DNA of 64,000 bases from Bacteroidota bacterium (GCA_016715505.1 JADJZY010000012.1:45742-109741), one strand, 5' to 3'; shown: positions 17,681-26,850, counted from the first letter of the stretch. Numbers and translations are program-made. The notes: generated by a model from the letters alone, not told the origin.

Positions 17681-18783
17681 ATGTCCACTAAATCGAAAAG
17701 AAAATACCTGCAATACCTGAATCCGCTTGAATTGCTCCAAACGAAAAAAATACTTCAGAGTAATCCAACAATCACGGAAAAGAAACAGACGCGTCAGGAA
17801 TCTCAACTGAGTTTATACAGTTATAACGAAGGGCATTGTGACATACAGGAACATGCTTTATTGAACATATTTTGCATTTAACCAAAAATGCAAATATGAA
17901 TCATTGGCTGAATTTAGATATTATCAATAGTGAAACAGTAGAAGGGATTGCCTCTAAATTGGGTTTACATAATTTGTTGATTGAAGACATTTTAAATGTT
18001 CACCAAAGGCCCAAAATTGATGAGTTTGAAGATGCATTCAGTATGGTGATGCAGATGCTTTATTTTAATGAACAAAAAGGAACCATAGAAAGCGAACAGG
18101 TGAGTTTTGTTTTGAAAAATGGACTCTTGCTCAGCTTTCAGGATGATGCTGCACGTGATTTGTTCAATTCAATCCGAGCGCGTTTAAAAACGACCGGTTC
18201 GAAGCTAAGAAATTCAGGAACGGATGCCTTGTTATATGCTTTGGTGGATGCCATAGTTGATCATTATTTTATTGTTTTGGAAAAAGGCGGGCATTTGATT
18301 GAAAAATTAGAAGAAGAGATTACATCAGAGATGCAGGATCACTATATGATGAACCGCATCAACACGTTGAGAAAAGAATTGATTTTTTTTAAACGGAATG
18401 TGGAACCGGTGCGAGAAATGATCAATAATATTTTGAGGACCGATAATCCGATGATTTCGGATAATCGTAAAAAGTACTTTAAAGATATTTACGATAATAC
18501 CTTGCATGTGAACGACCTCACTGAAAACTATCGGGATATCATCAACAGCATACGCGATTTGTATTTAAGTCAAATGAACCTGAAGATGAACGAAGTGATG
18601 AAGTTTTTGGCTATTGTAACTACATTATTGGCGCCGGCAACGGTGATTGGGGGGATTTTCGGAATGAACTTCGATAAGATTCCCTACCTGCATCATCAAA
18701 ATGGATTTTGGATTGCCAGTATTTTTATGATCCTCATTCCGGTGATCATGTTGGTTTATTTTAGAAGAAAAGGCTGGTTTTGA
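17681..18783 (+). CDS. corA: CorA-family Mg2+/Co2+ transporter, frame broken near 17861
   Basis: The large helical cytoplasmic domain includes LLIEDILNVHQRPKIDEFED and a long stalk helix. It leads to two C-terminal transmembrane helices with the defining GMN motif in GGIFGMNFDKIPYLHH and a basic end (YFRRKGWF). The first 60 residues are in a different frame. A lost T at 17860-17862 (TTTATTG for TTTATTTG) restores IQEHALFEHILHLTKNANMNHW. CorA proteins are pentameric divalent-cation channels. The gene follows the DtxR-type regulator and precedes the SRP RNA. Confidence 0.9.
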
Positions 18784-18791
18784 AAAAAGAT

Positions 18792-18822
18792 TTTGAAACG
18801 GTCAACTTGTCCATTACCTTTG
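18792..18822 (+). promoter_or_regulatory. Consensus promoter of the SRP RNA gene
   Basis: TTTG at 18792-18795 and TACCTTTG at 18815-18822 are 19 bases apart, an exact match to the Bacteroidota TTTG-N19-21-TAnnTTTG consensus. The predicted transcription start (about 5 bases further) coincides with the first paired base of the RNA at 18827. Confidence 0.82.
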
Positions 18823-18826
18823 CGCC

Positions 18827-18919
18827 GGCAAGTCTTATACGACCAGCTCCTGTTAATCCTCCAGGGTGGGAACACAGCAAAGGTATACGGTTGTAGCGGT
18901 GCGATATAAGTAACTTGCC
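18827..18919 (+). ncRNA. ffs: Signal recognition particle RNA (4.5S, small bacterial type)
   Basis: The ends GGCAAGTCTTATA and TATAAGTAACTTGCC pair to close a single long hairpin of 93 bases. The apical domain has CTCCAGG facing CAGCAAAGGTA, the SRP54-binding asymmetric loop pattern, capped by a GGGAAC-type loop. A run of nine T's right after the stem serves as terminator. The RNA binds Ffh to target membrane proteins co-translationally. The consensus promoter just upstream supports the 5' end. Confidence 0.85.
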
Positions 18920-18999
18920 ATTTTTTTTTCCTTTTAATCAGTCAGAGCCTTAAAATTTTGTTAGTCCGCTTTTTTTTTTTCGGATATCGTGAATGATTG

Positions 19000-19007
19000 T
19001 AATTTTG
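19000..19007 (+). promoter_or_regulatory. TAnnTTTG -7 box before small lipoprotein gene
   Basis: TAATTTTG fits the Bacteroidota -7 consensus and is 20 bases before the ATG at 19027. No clear -33 TTTG was seen at 19-21 bases upstream, so this is tentative. Confidence 0.4.
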
Positions 19008-19026
19008 GCCACATAAATAATAAAAC

Positions 19027-19266
19027 ATGAAAAAAGTCATTTTATCCTCCCTCGCACTGGGTCTGGTTTTTACCATTCAGTCATGCGGTGAAAAAGCAAT
19101 GGACCCGGCAGCAGTTCAGGCAAAAGTAGATTCGCTGGCTGCCATCAAAATGCAAGAAATCCAGGCAAATGCTGCTGCAGAATGTGAAACCCGCATGACG
19201 ACTGAATTAAAGTCGATGACCGATTCAATGGTCAATGCGATGCAAATGGCCAATGCTGCAAATTAA
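19027..19266 (+). CDS. Small lipoprotein of unknown function
   Basis: The 79 residues begin MKKVILSSLALGLVFTIQSC, a clear lipoprotein signal with lipidated Cys20. The mature part is a short Ala/Met/Glu-rich helix (VDSLAAIKMQEIQANAAAE). It resembles the start of the next gene's product, so the pair probably arose by duplication. The genes are 25 bases apart and likely co-transcribed. No domain is recognised. Confidence 0.75.
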   Translation: MKKVILSSLALGLVFTIQSCGEKAMDPAAVQAKVDSLAAIKMQEIQANAAAECETRMTTELKSMTDSMVNAMQMANAAN

Positions 19267-19291
19267 TTTTTAAACATTCAAAATTACTACA

Positions 19292-19771
19292 ATGAAAAAA
19301 GTACAATATATCCTTGTTCCGGTATTGGCCGGTTTGATGTTTACCGCTTGTAATACAGAGGTAAAAGGTCCTTCACAAGCTGAACTGGATACCCAGGTAG
19401 AAGCCAAAGTGAAATCTGAAGCGGAAAGATTAAAAGCAGAATGCGATAATAATCTGATGACTGCGGCTAAAGCTAAAGCGGATAGTATTATGGCTAAAGC
19501 AACGAATCAAAAAGCACCGGTTGCAGCGCCTAAACCAGCACAAGTGAAAAATAACACACCTAAAAATAATCCGCCTAAACAAACAACTCCGCCACCACCA
19601 CCACCAAAACCAGCAACAATTGGAAATGGTAAACCTAAAATGAGCGGTGGAGGAAATACCAATGAAGTAGGAAATGGTAAACCTAAAATGAGCGGAACAA
19701 AAGACGAGCAAGGAAAAACCGACAACTCAAAAGTAGGTAACGGTAAACCGAAAATGTCTGGCAATCAATAG
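19292..19771 (+). CDS. Lipoprotein with three GNGKPKMSG repeats
   Basis: The 159-residue protein has a lipoprotein signal ending LMFTAC. A helical stretch like the preceding gene's product follows, then a Pro-rich linker (TTPPPPPPKPA), then three copies of [VI]GNGKPKMSG separated by Gly/Asn/Lys-rich spacers, the last at the C-terminus. The first two copies are nearly identical in DNA, pointing to recent duplication. The basic repeats on a flexible tether could bind peptidoglycan, nucleic acid or polysaccharide; this is a guess. Confidence 0.75.
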   Translation: MKKVQYILVPVLAGLMFTACNTEVKGPSQAELDTQVEAKVKSEAERLKAECDNNLMTAAKAKADSIMAKATNQKAPVAAPKPAQVKNNTPKNNPPKQTTPPPPPPKPATIGNGKPKMSGGGNTNEVGNGKPKMSGTKDEQGKTDNSKVGNGKPKMSGNQ

Positions 19772-19792
19772 TCAACAAACCACCTTATGATA

Positions 19793-19822
19793 AAGGGCTG
19801 CCTGTAAAGGTGGCCTTTTTTG
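19793..19822 (+). terminator. Possible terminator after lipoprotein pair
   Basis: AAAGGGCTGCC and GGTGGCCTTTTTT can form an imperfect stem followed by T's, 20 bases past the stop. Mismatches make it weaker than the other terminators in the window. Confidence 0.4.
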
Positions 19823-19837
19823 TTTTAATAAATGGTT

Positions 19838-20374
19838 CTAAAACTGGTTTTTCCACATCATACTTTCGACCGGTTTGTTGGGTTGGCCGCTGTATTTTGC
19901 ACCTGATTTATTGTTGTATTTCACTTCAATTTCGCCATCAACCGGAAAATAAATGAGCTGACCAATAGGCATGCCGGCGTAAATACGTACCGGTAATTTA
20001 ACGGAAATTTCCAAGGTCCAGTTTCCACAAAAACCAACATCACCTTTACCAGCCGTGGCGTGAATATCAATGCCTAAGCGACCGGTGCTGGATTTGCCTT
20101 CCAGAAAAGGAACATGATTGTGGGTTTCGGTATATTCTTCTGTGACGCCTAAGTAAAATGCACCCGGTTGCAATAAAAAGCCTTCTTCAGGAATTTCGAA
20201 ATGTGCAATGGTATTGTGTTTTTTGGCATCTAATTCGGTATCAACATAAGTAGCCAGATGTTTGCCTAAGTGCACATCATAGGAATTACTACCCAGACAG
20301 GAACGGTCAAAAGGAAGAATTTTAATACTTCCGGTTTCCATTTCTTCGATGATGCGTTTGTCTGAAAGAATCAT
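19838..20374 (-). CDS. dcd: dCTP deaminase
   Basis: From the ATG at 20374 (MILSDKRIIEEMETG) the product has 178 residues, the normal length. Signature segments are GSNSYDVHLG, LQPGAFYLGVTEEY, the substrate-binding EGKSSTGRLGI, and HATAGKGDVGFCGNWTLEI, whose glutamate matches the catalytic residue of the trimeric dCTP deaminase/dUTPase fold. It supplies dUTP for thymidylate synthesis. The longer upstream frame to 20434 is not family-like. The next gene on the strand is 180 bases upstream. Confidence 0.94.
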   Translation of the reverse strand: MILSDKRIIEEMETGSIKILPFDRSCLGSNSYDVHLGKHLATYVDTELDAKKHNTIAHFEIPEEGFLLQPGAFYLGVTEEYTETHNHVPFLEGKSSTGRLGIDIHATAGKGDVGFCGNWTLEISVKLPVRIYAGMPIGQLIYFPVDGEIEVKYNNKSGAKYSGQPNKPVESMMWKNQF

Positions 20375-20479
20375 TGATTTGATTTTTGCAAAAGTATAGT
20401 TTGAAGGCCATAAACACAATGAATAATTCTTCAAGCTGAAAGTACCGGCAAATCTGTATTTGCGGCAACGATAGGAACG

Positions 20480-20540
20480 TAAAGCCCGGACCTCGCGATA
20501 GCGGGGAGGACTTGCAGTGGATAGCGTGCCCGGCCGCCCT
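20480..20540. repeat. GC-rich intergenic repeat
   Basis: The block holds GGACTTGCAGTGGATAGCG followed by CCCGGCCGCCC, in an otherwise AT-leaning gap between dcd and the radical SAM gene. The GGACTTGCAG..GA.AGC pattern resembles a recurring Bacteroidota intergenic motif, recognised from memory only. Confidence 0.4.
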
Positions 20541-20555
20541 CAAAAAAAATGAGAA

Positions 20556-21851
20556 TTAATGGGCGAAATCCTGATCAAAATGAAGCATTCGTTCTTTTGG
20601 TGGATTAAAATAGCCATATTTAATATCCGGAAATTCCTCATGAATGATGTCCATAAATTGACGAACGCCGTAACGCTCACCGGTGTCCTGAACATTTATT
20701 TTACCGAGATACCAATCGGGGTCAATATTGAAATTTCGCCATTGAATCATTTTAAGATTGGTTTCTTCGATCAGTTTGCGCAGGGCATCCAGTTCGGCGG
20801 CACTATCCGTCATACCCGGAAAAACGAAATAATTGATGGAAGTCCAGCCGCCCATTTCACCTGCTATTTTGAGGCTTTGAACAATATCGTGAAAGGTGTA
20901 ATTATTGGGGCGGTAATACTTGGTATAAACATCTTCGCGGGCGCTGTTGGTGCTTACCCGGATGCTGTCTAAACCGGCCTTCATCAAGGCTTCAACGGCT
21001 TTGGGATTACTTCCATTGGTGTTGATATTGATACTTCCACGGTCGGTATGTTTGCGAATTTCGATGATGGCTTCGCGTATCGTTTCCCACATCAGCAATG
21101 GTTCGCCTTCGCAGCCTTGTCCGAAGCTTACGATGGGTAATGGAGCTGTTTGAAGATGGGGTACTGTATATTCAATTACCTCTTGAGCGGTTGGCTTAAA
21201 TGTCAGGCGATCCTGGGTGGATACGATGGTTTCCTCTTCGGGTTGAAAGGAAATACATCCAATGCAATTGGCATTACAGGCGGGCGAAATGGGGATGGGG
21301 CATTCCCACCGGCCCATAAAATAATTGCGGGCGGCCGGGCAATGATAAGTGAGACAACAATTTTCGGCCAAGTGTTTGACCAATCGATTATTTGGATAGG
21401 CATTTAAAGAAACAGCCAAACCCTCCTGGATTTTAATATCATCGAAACCCGCACATTCCTGACGAATATCCTGTTCAATACGAATTGCAGGCACATAAAA
21501 AACATCGTTATGCCATCCGGCAGCCGTATAACAAAATAACGGAAGTGTGGGCGCATCGGGCAGGGTTTCATATGCGGCCATATAAAAACCCGTATGAGCA
21601 GGCGGTATAAATGCAGCGACGGCCCATCCTTTTTCACAGAGGCGTATTTCGCCACTGAGGACATCCATGCCGATTCCTCTGCGGCCGGGTAACTCATACA
21701 AGTTACCACCTTCGGGTAAAGGGATCCAATCTTCGGGATCCACTTCCACGGCATCCCAGCCGCTTCTGCCGAGTACATAAAGCGAAGTATCTTCGAAAAT
21801 ATTCCCCTGACCGTCGGAGTACAATAAAAAAGGAGAGATGGATGTGGCCAT
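20556..21851 (-). CDS. Radical SAM protein of unknown substrate
   Basis: The 431-residue protein has a long N-terminal region of about 190 residues with no domain I recognise. A radical SAM core begins with PISPACNANCIGCISF, where Cys-x3-Cys-x2-Cys binds the 4Fe-4S cluster. VSFGQGCEGEPLL is the GGE-like SAM motif and NINTNGSNPKAVEALMKAGLD follows. The reaction is not predictable from this. The N-terminal region also contains cysteines in CCLTYHCP that may hold a further metal site. It is tentatively a stand-alone maturation or modification enzyme. The ATG at 21851 is preferred over the TTG at 21857. Confidence 0.82.
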   Translation of the reverse strand: MATSISPFLLYSDGQGNIFEDTSLYVLGRSGWDAVEVDPEDWIPLPEGGNLYELPGRRGIGMDVLSGEIRLCEKGWAVAAFIPPAHTGFYMAAYETLPDAPTLPLFCYTAAGWHNDVFYVPAIRIEQDIRQECAGFDDIKIQEGLAVSLNAYPNNRLVKHLAENCCLTYHCPAARNYFMGRWECPIPISPACNANCIGCISFQPEEETIVSTQDRLTFKPTAQEVIEYTVPHLQTAPLPIVSFGQGCEGEPLLMWETIREAIIEIRKHTDRGSININTNGSNPKAVEALMKAGLDSIRVSTNSAREDVYTKYYRPNNYTFHDIVQSLKIAGEMGGWTSINYFVFPGMTDSAAELDALRKLIEETNLKMIQWRNFNIDPDWYLGKINVQDTGERYGVRQFMDIIHEEFPDIKYGYFNPPKERMLHFDQDFAH

Positions 21852-21874
21852 AATCAAGCAATTCCTGCGAAATT

Positions 21875-22028
21875 AACCCAGATTTTGCAGTTGGGCTGCA
21901 AAATCTGCGAGGGCGACGCGTAAGGTGCCGAAACAAGCCATTTTATGGCTTCGGGGTTAACCCTGATAAATTTTCAAGGAAAATTTCGTCGCCGAAGGCA
22001 AATTTTGCTGCTGCAAAATTTGGGATTA
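21875..22028. repeat. Palindromic intergenic element with inverted ends
   Basis: About 154 bases start AACCCAGATTTTGCAGTTGG and end with the near-inverse CTGCAAAATTTGGGATTAAG. Inside are three smaller perfect inverted repeats: AGATTTTGCAG/CTGCAAAATCT (21880-21906), AAATTTTC/GAAAATTT, and CAAATTTTGC/GCAAAATTTG. It has no coding potential. This is a MITE- or REP-like arrangement that shares its end sequence with the dispersed repeat at 631, 40190 and 60377. Confidence 0.6.
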
Positions 22029-22635
22029 AGGCATGTAATCGGGAATCTGTTGTTTGAGAAAAGATTGTAATTCCTGAATTTCTTCGGGATGATACGTTTG
22101 TTCGATGGCGAATTGCCGGATTTCTTCATTCCTAAAAATCAAGGTGAGATATTGTTGATTAAATACCAGTTTTTTAATTTGGGAAAAAGGTATTTTTTGA
22201 TTTCGGAGCGGCCATTCAATATGAATGCCACTTGCGTCGATACTGATGAACTGTTCCTGAAAAATGCGCGATTCCATCCATAACAACAAGAGCATGACGG
22301 CACTCAGAAAAATAAACAACAAGGCAATGAGGGGCAGTTTGTTTTGCAAAAAGTGCATGCCACCCATGATTAAGAAACCGGCTTCGAGAATGCGGAAAAT
22401 ACGATTGGCTTCGTTGTTCTGTAATAATCGTGGGCGAAACACCGGAACAAAAAACAACGCATAATGAAGGAAGGAGAATTCCTATGAGTTCCATCCATTG
22501 AGGAGGTGATTTGAGGGCATACTCTAGGGCATAGGGAAGCAACATGAGTCCGGCAATGATATGCATGGCCCGGGCTTGTCGGTATCGTTTTGGAAGATTC
22601 TGTTGGCTACGCAGAATATGAAATGCCTTATGCAT
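22026..22635 (-). CDS. Small membrane protein with PH-like C-terminal part, frame broken near 22450
   Basis: Two frames join at an A/T run of six (22449-22454). Seven bases give CVVFFVPVFRPRLLQ and a product of about 202 residues. The first half has several hydrophobic helices (for example AMHIIAGLMLLPYALEYAL and LPLIALLFIFLSAVMLLLLW). The C-terminal 70 residues (FISIDASGIHIEWPLRNQKIPFSQIKKLVF) look like the beta-strand core of a bacterial PH-like domain. The function is unknown. Its ATG overlaps the end of the agmatinase-family gene by 8 bases, so they are translationally coupled. Confidence 0.68.
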
Positions 22636-23674
22636 TGGACTTCATAAACAAATTGCACATACGATAAAGAATACGAGCACCAACGCTGGCATCAATGGAG
22701 TCCTGGGCATCTTCGCCGCAACTTACTTCGTTTAAATCAAAGGCGATGATTCTTCGTCCACTATCAACGACCTTTTTAAAGAGGTATTGAATTTGTTCAG
22801 CTTCGAAGCCACCTTGTACTGGGGTGCCGGTATTTTTACAAAGTTTAGGATCCAGACCATCGATATCAAAACTGATATAAACTTGTTGGGGTAATTGATT
22901 GACGATATCCTCGCAAATATCTTTCCAGGTTTCGCCTTCATACATTCGGCTTTTAATGCCTTGATCGAAATATGTTTTGATACGGGGATGATTTTCCATG
23001 CGATCCAATTCTTCGTCGCAATAATCGCGGATACCTACCTGGACCAATTTTTCGACTTGTGGAACTTCGTTGAGCACATTGAACATGACAGAAGCATGGG
23101 AGTAGGTAAAACCTTCGTAGCATTCTCTTAAATCCGCATGGGCATCGATTTGGAGAATTCCAAAATTACCAAAATGATCTCCGGCTGCTTTGATGAGTCC
23201 AAGGGGAGTGCTGTGATCGCCGCCTAACAAAGCAACCAATTTACCTTGTTGGTAAAAAGACATGGCCTGCTGATAGATTTGGTCCTTTAACTCGAGGCTT
23301 CCTTTGTTGATTTCATCGAGCTTTTTTTGCAATTGTGCATTTTGGGCCGTTTCACCACCTTCGCTAAGATTAGAGATAATGAGTTCGGCACAATGACGGA
23401 GGAAATCATTTTTTTTGATGATTTGTTTATCCTGTTCACATAAATAATAACCTTCCTTCCAAAAATCTCTGGCATCGGCATCACATAAATCGATTTGGTA
23501 GGATGCTTCCAGAATTTTTTCAGGTGCACGTGCAGTACCATTTCGATAAGAAACAGTGACCTCCCAGGGCACCGGGATAATCATCAATCTGGAATTTTCG
23601 GGTGTGGATGGCAAACCGAAAATGTTGTTAGAGGCGATGCCTATGGAGTTCGGGTCGAAATTCGTAATGGCCAT
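22628..23674 (-). CDS. Ureohydrolase of the arginase/agmatinase/formimidoylglutamase family
   Basis: The 348 residues contain the three Mn2+-binding motifs of the family: LLGGDHSTPLG, QIDAHADLRECYEG and SFDIDGLDPKLCKNTGTPVQGG. The end IAFDLNEVSC and ARILYRMCN is also typical. These enzymes hydrolyse guanidino compounds to release urea or formamide. The substrate (agmatine, arginine, formimidoylglutamate) is not decided by the motifs visible here. The gene is first in a pair with the small membrane protein. Confidence 0.9.
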   Translation of the reverse strand: MAITNFDPNSIGIASNNIFGLPSTPENSRLMIIPVPWEVTVSYRNGTARAPEKILEASYQIDLCDADARDFWKEGYYLCEQDKQIIKKNDFLRHCAELIISNLSEGGETAQNAQLQKKLDEINKGSLELKDQIYQQAMSFYQQGKLVALLGGDHSTPLGLIKAAGDHFGNFGILQIDAHADLRECYEGFTYSHASVMFNVLNEVPQVEKLVQVGIRDYCDEELDRMENHPRIKTYFDQGIKSRMYEGETWKDICEDIVNQLPQQVYISFDIDGLDPKLCKNTGTPVQGGFEAEQIQYLFKKVVDSGRRIIAFDLNEVSCGEDAQDSIDASVGARILYRMCNLFMKSNA

Positions 23675-23786
23675 GATGCGAAGGGTAATTTTTTGCGAGG
23701 CAAAGTTAGGGTTATTCAGGATTCAAAGCGGGATAGCCGACTAAAAAAAACATTTATTTGAGATGTTTTTTATCAGGTTACAAAAC

Positions 23787-23813
23787 AAAAGCCGCGGATA
23801 ATCCACGGCTTTT
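23787..23813 (-). terminator. Terminator of the PKD T9SS gene
   Basis: AAAAGCCG, GGAT, ATCC and CGGCTTTT form an almost perfect 13-bp stem (one C/A mismatch) 23 bases past the minus-strand stop. On the minus strand it is followed by GTTTTG-rich sequence. Confidence 0.75.
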
Positions 23814-23835
23814 AAAACAAACAGAACCTTATCTT

Positions 23836-26118
23836 CTAATTTACGGACAATTTAAGCGTTCCGGATTCTTCACCTGAGGTGTATTTTATCCAGTACAAAC
23901 CAGCAGGCCATTGTTCGCAAGAAACTTTCAGCGATTGATCTTGATTAATTTTGAATTCCGTCATGCGTTTACCGGTCATATCAAATACCTGAATATCCAT
24001 ATTAGCACCCAAGGCTTGCAATTCAAAAGAGTTGCTGGCTGGATTTGGATATGCGAGTAATTGGGTTTGCGGTTTTGTAGATTTTACAATCGACAAAGGA
24101 CTGGCAGTGGTTGGGTTAATGACATTGGCATTGACTTCAAAATTGACATTGGAAAAATTCGTATTGCTGCTGGTGACGCTGATGCTTGCAGGCAGACTGT
24201 TTTTATTGAGCAATTCACCGTATATTTTATAATCACCAACCGGTACATTCTGAAAAGTATAGGTACCACCAATTTGTGTTTTTGCATAAGCAACGGGGGT
24301 GTTGGTATTGGCATCTACGAGGATTACACTCAGTCCATCGAGCGCACCACTGCGTGAAGGTTTATTTGCACCTTGTAATACATTTCCGGTAATAATACCA
24401 GGACCTCCGGAGTTAACACCATAAGTCATGTAAACATCTTTATTGTAAACATTGTTATTGGCCAGTGTGATTACGTTGGCATTATACCACATGGTTGCGA
24501 ATTGGAAGTAGGTCGGTAAGTTATTGGCAAAGTCAGGACTACTAGGCTTCAGAGCAGCTTTGATCCGGTAATCAAAAATGGGTTTATTATTAAAACAATA
24601 TTGTCCTGAGGCATTGGTCATTGTACTATCGATAGCATCTAATTGACCACCGGGAGCGAGGGTAACTAAATACACCATTGCTTCATTCAGTGTTGCAGGT
24701 ACGTAATTGAACGTGTTGATATCGGCTTTGTAAATGGTGCCGCACAAATCAAAAAGTGTTTGTGTTGGTGTATTGACCACCACGGTTGTACAGGCCGTAT
24801 TACAATAAATGCCGGTTAATATATCCACTATCGAAATACAAACATCATAGGTGCCACTTTGGGTGAAAGAGTAATTCAAAATCGGGCTGTATCCAGAAGA
24901 AACGAAGTTATTATCAACAGACCAACTATACACATAGTTTCCGGTACCTGAACAAGAAGCATCAAATGTATAATCGCTGGTCGTGCCTGCAACAGGTGTT
25001 ACACTGAGGCAAGATTGACATGGAGGAGGGTAGATATAAATGCTTTGGAACATAGAATCGCAAACCGTTGAATTGGAATCAATAATACGCAGGGTAAAGA
25101 AATGCAAACCAGGCGTATTAATTTGTTGAGTGAAAGAAGTTTGGGTTTGAGCCAAAATATTACCATCGAGTTCCCACTGGATTTGACTACCCGCTGGTAC
25201 GTTAGAGCATGAAGCATCTACCAGGACTGAATCACCATTTAAATTCAGAGGACTTACATAAAAGCATGCATAACAGCCTGGGTTGGTGGATGTGGCGAAC
25301 AATTGAGATGAAGTTGAAGAACATACAACTCCATTGCTGTCTGCAATATCCAAGGTCAATGTGTTGACCAAAGGTTGATTTAAAGTGAAATTACAAACCG
25401 GGTTGCTGCCTTGTTGAATAACTGTTCCGTTTAATGAATAAATGAATTGAACATTACCGGCGATATAGCTGCTCCATTGAGCATCAGCGGTATAATCATC
25501 AGGGCCTGGACCTGCATAAGAGACTTGCATAGCTGCATAGCAATAAGCAGTGGAATTGATGACAATGCTATCACAAAAGGAAGCCGAGCAACCTCCAAAG
25601 GCTGTATCCGTGACATTGAGGCAGACATTATAGGTTCCGGGAGCAGCGTAAGTATGAACGGGTGCAGAACCAACGCCGGTATTGCCATCACCAAAATCCC
25701 AATTTAAAACAGCAGAGGTACTGTAAACATTGCTATAGAAATAAGATAAGTTAGAGAATTGATATTGTTGAAACTGCGCACTACAGTTACTGGGTATAAA
25801 AACAGTTTGTGAAGTAGTATCACTGCACCCGGTCGTTGGATCGTAAACAATCAAATCAATGATATGCGGGCCCGGGGCATAAAATGGAATTTGATAATAG
25901 GGAAAAGGCCAAACCAGAAAGGGCGCGCCGTCTGCATACCATTCATAAGTTAGATTGCCGGGAAAAGAAGGGGTAGAGCAGCTAGCATCCAAATTGATGA
26001 GACCGACATTGTTGGTATCCGGTGTAGCTACAAAACAGGCATTACAAGTTTGTGCCTGAATGGATTTCGACAAAAGTGTCGAAATGAGCATGATAAAAAA
26101 TAATTTGTTTAATTGCAT
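23836..26118 (-). CDS. Secreted PKD-domain protein with T9SS type A sorting domain
   Basis: The 760-residue protein begins with a signal peptide (MQLNKLFFIMLISTLLSKSIQAQ). Several cysteine-containing PKD-like modules follow, for example VLNWDFGDGNTGVGSAPVHTY, a textbook PKD core, and SYSWS-like relatives. A carboxypeptidase-regulatory-like segment (GLSVILVDANTNTPVAYAKT) comes next. The C-terminal domain LLAYPNPASNSFELQ ... GLYWIKYTSGEESGTLKLSVN is the Por-secretion tail, which directs outer-membrane export and anchoring by T9SS. It is probably an adhesin or surface structural protein. No catalytic domain was seen. Confidence 0.88.
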   Translation of the reverse strand: MQLNKLFFIMLISTLLSKSIQAQTCNACFVATPDTNNVGLINLDASCSTPSFPGNLTYEWYADGAPFLVWPFPYYQIPFYAPGPHIIDLIVYDPTTGCSDTTSQTVFIPSNCSAQFQQYQFSNLSYFYSNVYSTSAVLNWDFGDGNTGVGSAPVHTYAAPGTYNVCLNVTDTAFGGCSASFCDSIVINSTAYCYAAMQVSYAGPGPDDYTADAQWSSYIAGNVQFIYSLNGTVIQQGSNPVCNFTLNQPLVNTLTLDIADSNGVVCSSTSSQLFATSTNPGCYACFYVSPLNLNGDSVLVDASCSNVPAGSQIQWELDGNILAQTQTSFTQQINTPGLHFFTLRIIDSNSTVCDSMFQSIYIYPPPCQSCLSVTPVAGTTSDYTFDASCSGTGNYVYSWSVDNNFVSSGYSPILNYSFTQSGTYDVCISIVDILTGIYCNTACTTVVVNTPTQTLFDLCGTIYKADINTFNYVPATLNEAMVYLVTLAPGGQLDAIDSTMTNASGQYCFNNKPIFDYRIKAALKPSSPDFANNLPTYFQFATMWYNANVITLANNNVYNKDVYMTYGVNSGGPGIITGNVLQGANKPSRSGALDGLSVILVDANTNTPVAYAKTQIGGTYTFQNVPVGDYKIYGELLNKNSLPASISVTSSNTNFSNVNFEVNANVINPTTASPLSIVKSTKPQTQLLAYPNPASNSFELQALGANMDIQVFDMTGKRMTEFKINQDQSLKVSCEQWPAGLYWIKYTSGEESGTLKLSVN

Positions 26119-26579
26119 GATATGATATTTTATGACCTAAGGACGGCAAAGATGAGGCGATGTGTTAGCGAAGTCATTATTTGTAAATTGATAGGCTATT
26201 GAATCTTAGGCAATAGCGCACATTTTGAGGCAGGAAAGATGTTTTCGGTAAATTAGTAGCAATAATATTTAATTGACTGCCAAATTAAGGGACTCTTACT
26301 AAGCTCTGAAACTGGCAATGCTACATTTGTTTTCTTGGTCCATTTTGGCAAATACGGCTTGACGAGTCATTGTTTATGGGTTAACAGATCACGATTAACA
26401 AACCAATATGGATCTAAAAATGAACCTAAATAGAGGAATATGAAGATTGGATCTTATAATTTTTAAGTCCATTTTATTTGAAAAATACCAACTGTTCGGG
26501 ATGTTATAACAATAACCCTGTCCAACTGTTCGGGATGTTCACAACCCATCTGTTCGGAATGTTCCACAATAACTCTGTT

Positions 26580-26624
26580 CGACATTTGTAATGTCGTACT
26601 GCTATCGGCGGTTTTGTAAACCGC
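26580..26624. repeat. Twin hairpins with TTGTA and TGT loops
   Basis: CGACAT-TTGTA-ATGTCG (26580-26596) and GCGGTTT-TGT-AAACCGC (26608-26624) are two perfect small hairpins in tandem. A third, CGGGTT-ACA-AACCCG, lies at 26797-26811. The TTTGTAA core is common to the first two. Confidence 0.6.
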
Positions 26625-26850
26625 ATTGGTATATCTCATATTTAAACGGTATTAGGCAAAACCCCTCGCGCTAGTGTTTTTTAAGCAGTGTGACTGGCGC
26701 GGTGTCTGTGACCCGTGCCCTATCTGACAAAAGATGAGTATCTTTATAAAATGGCGGACGTTTGAAATTAAATTTATTACTGAAAGAAAACAGTCACGGG
26801 TTACAAACCCGCGCCAGCCATTGTGGTTATCTAAGACTAGATCTAGCAGG
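26602..26850 (+). repeat. Duplicated intergenic repeat, copy A
   Basis: The left block CGCATTGGTATATCTCATAT with its ACGGTATTAGGCAAAA continuation is nearly the same in copy B, as are GCGGACGTTTGAAATTAAAT and the right block CCAGCCATTGTGGTTATCTA. The middle parts differ. Copy A is about 249 bases. Confidence 0.7.
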
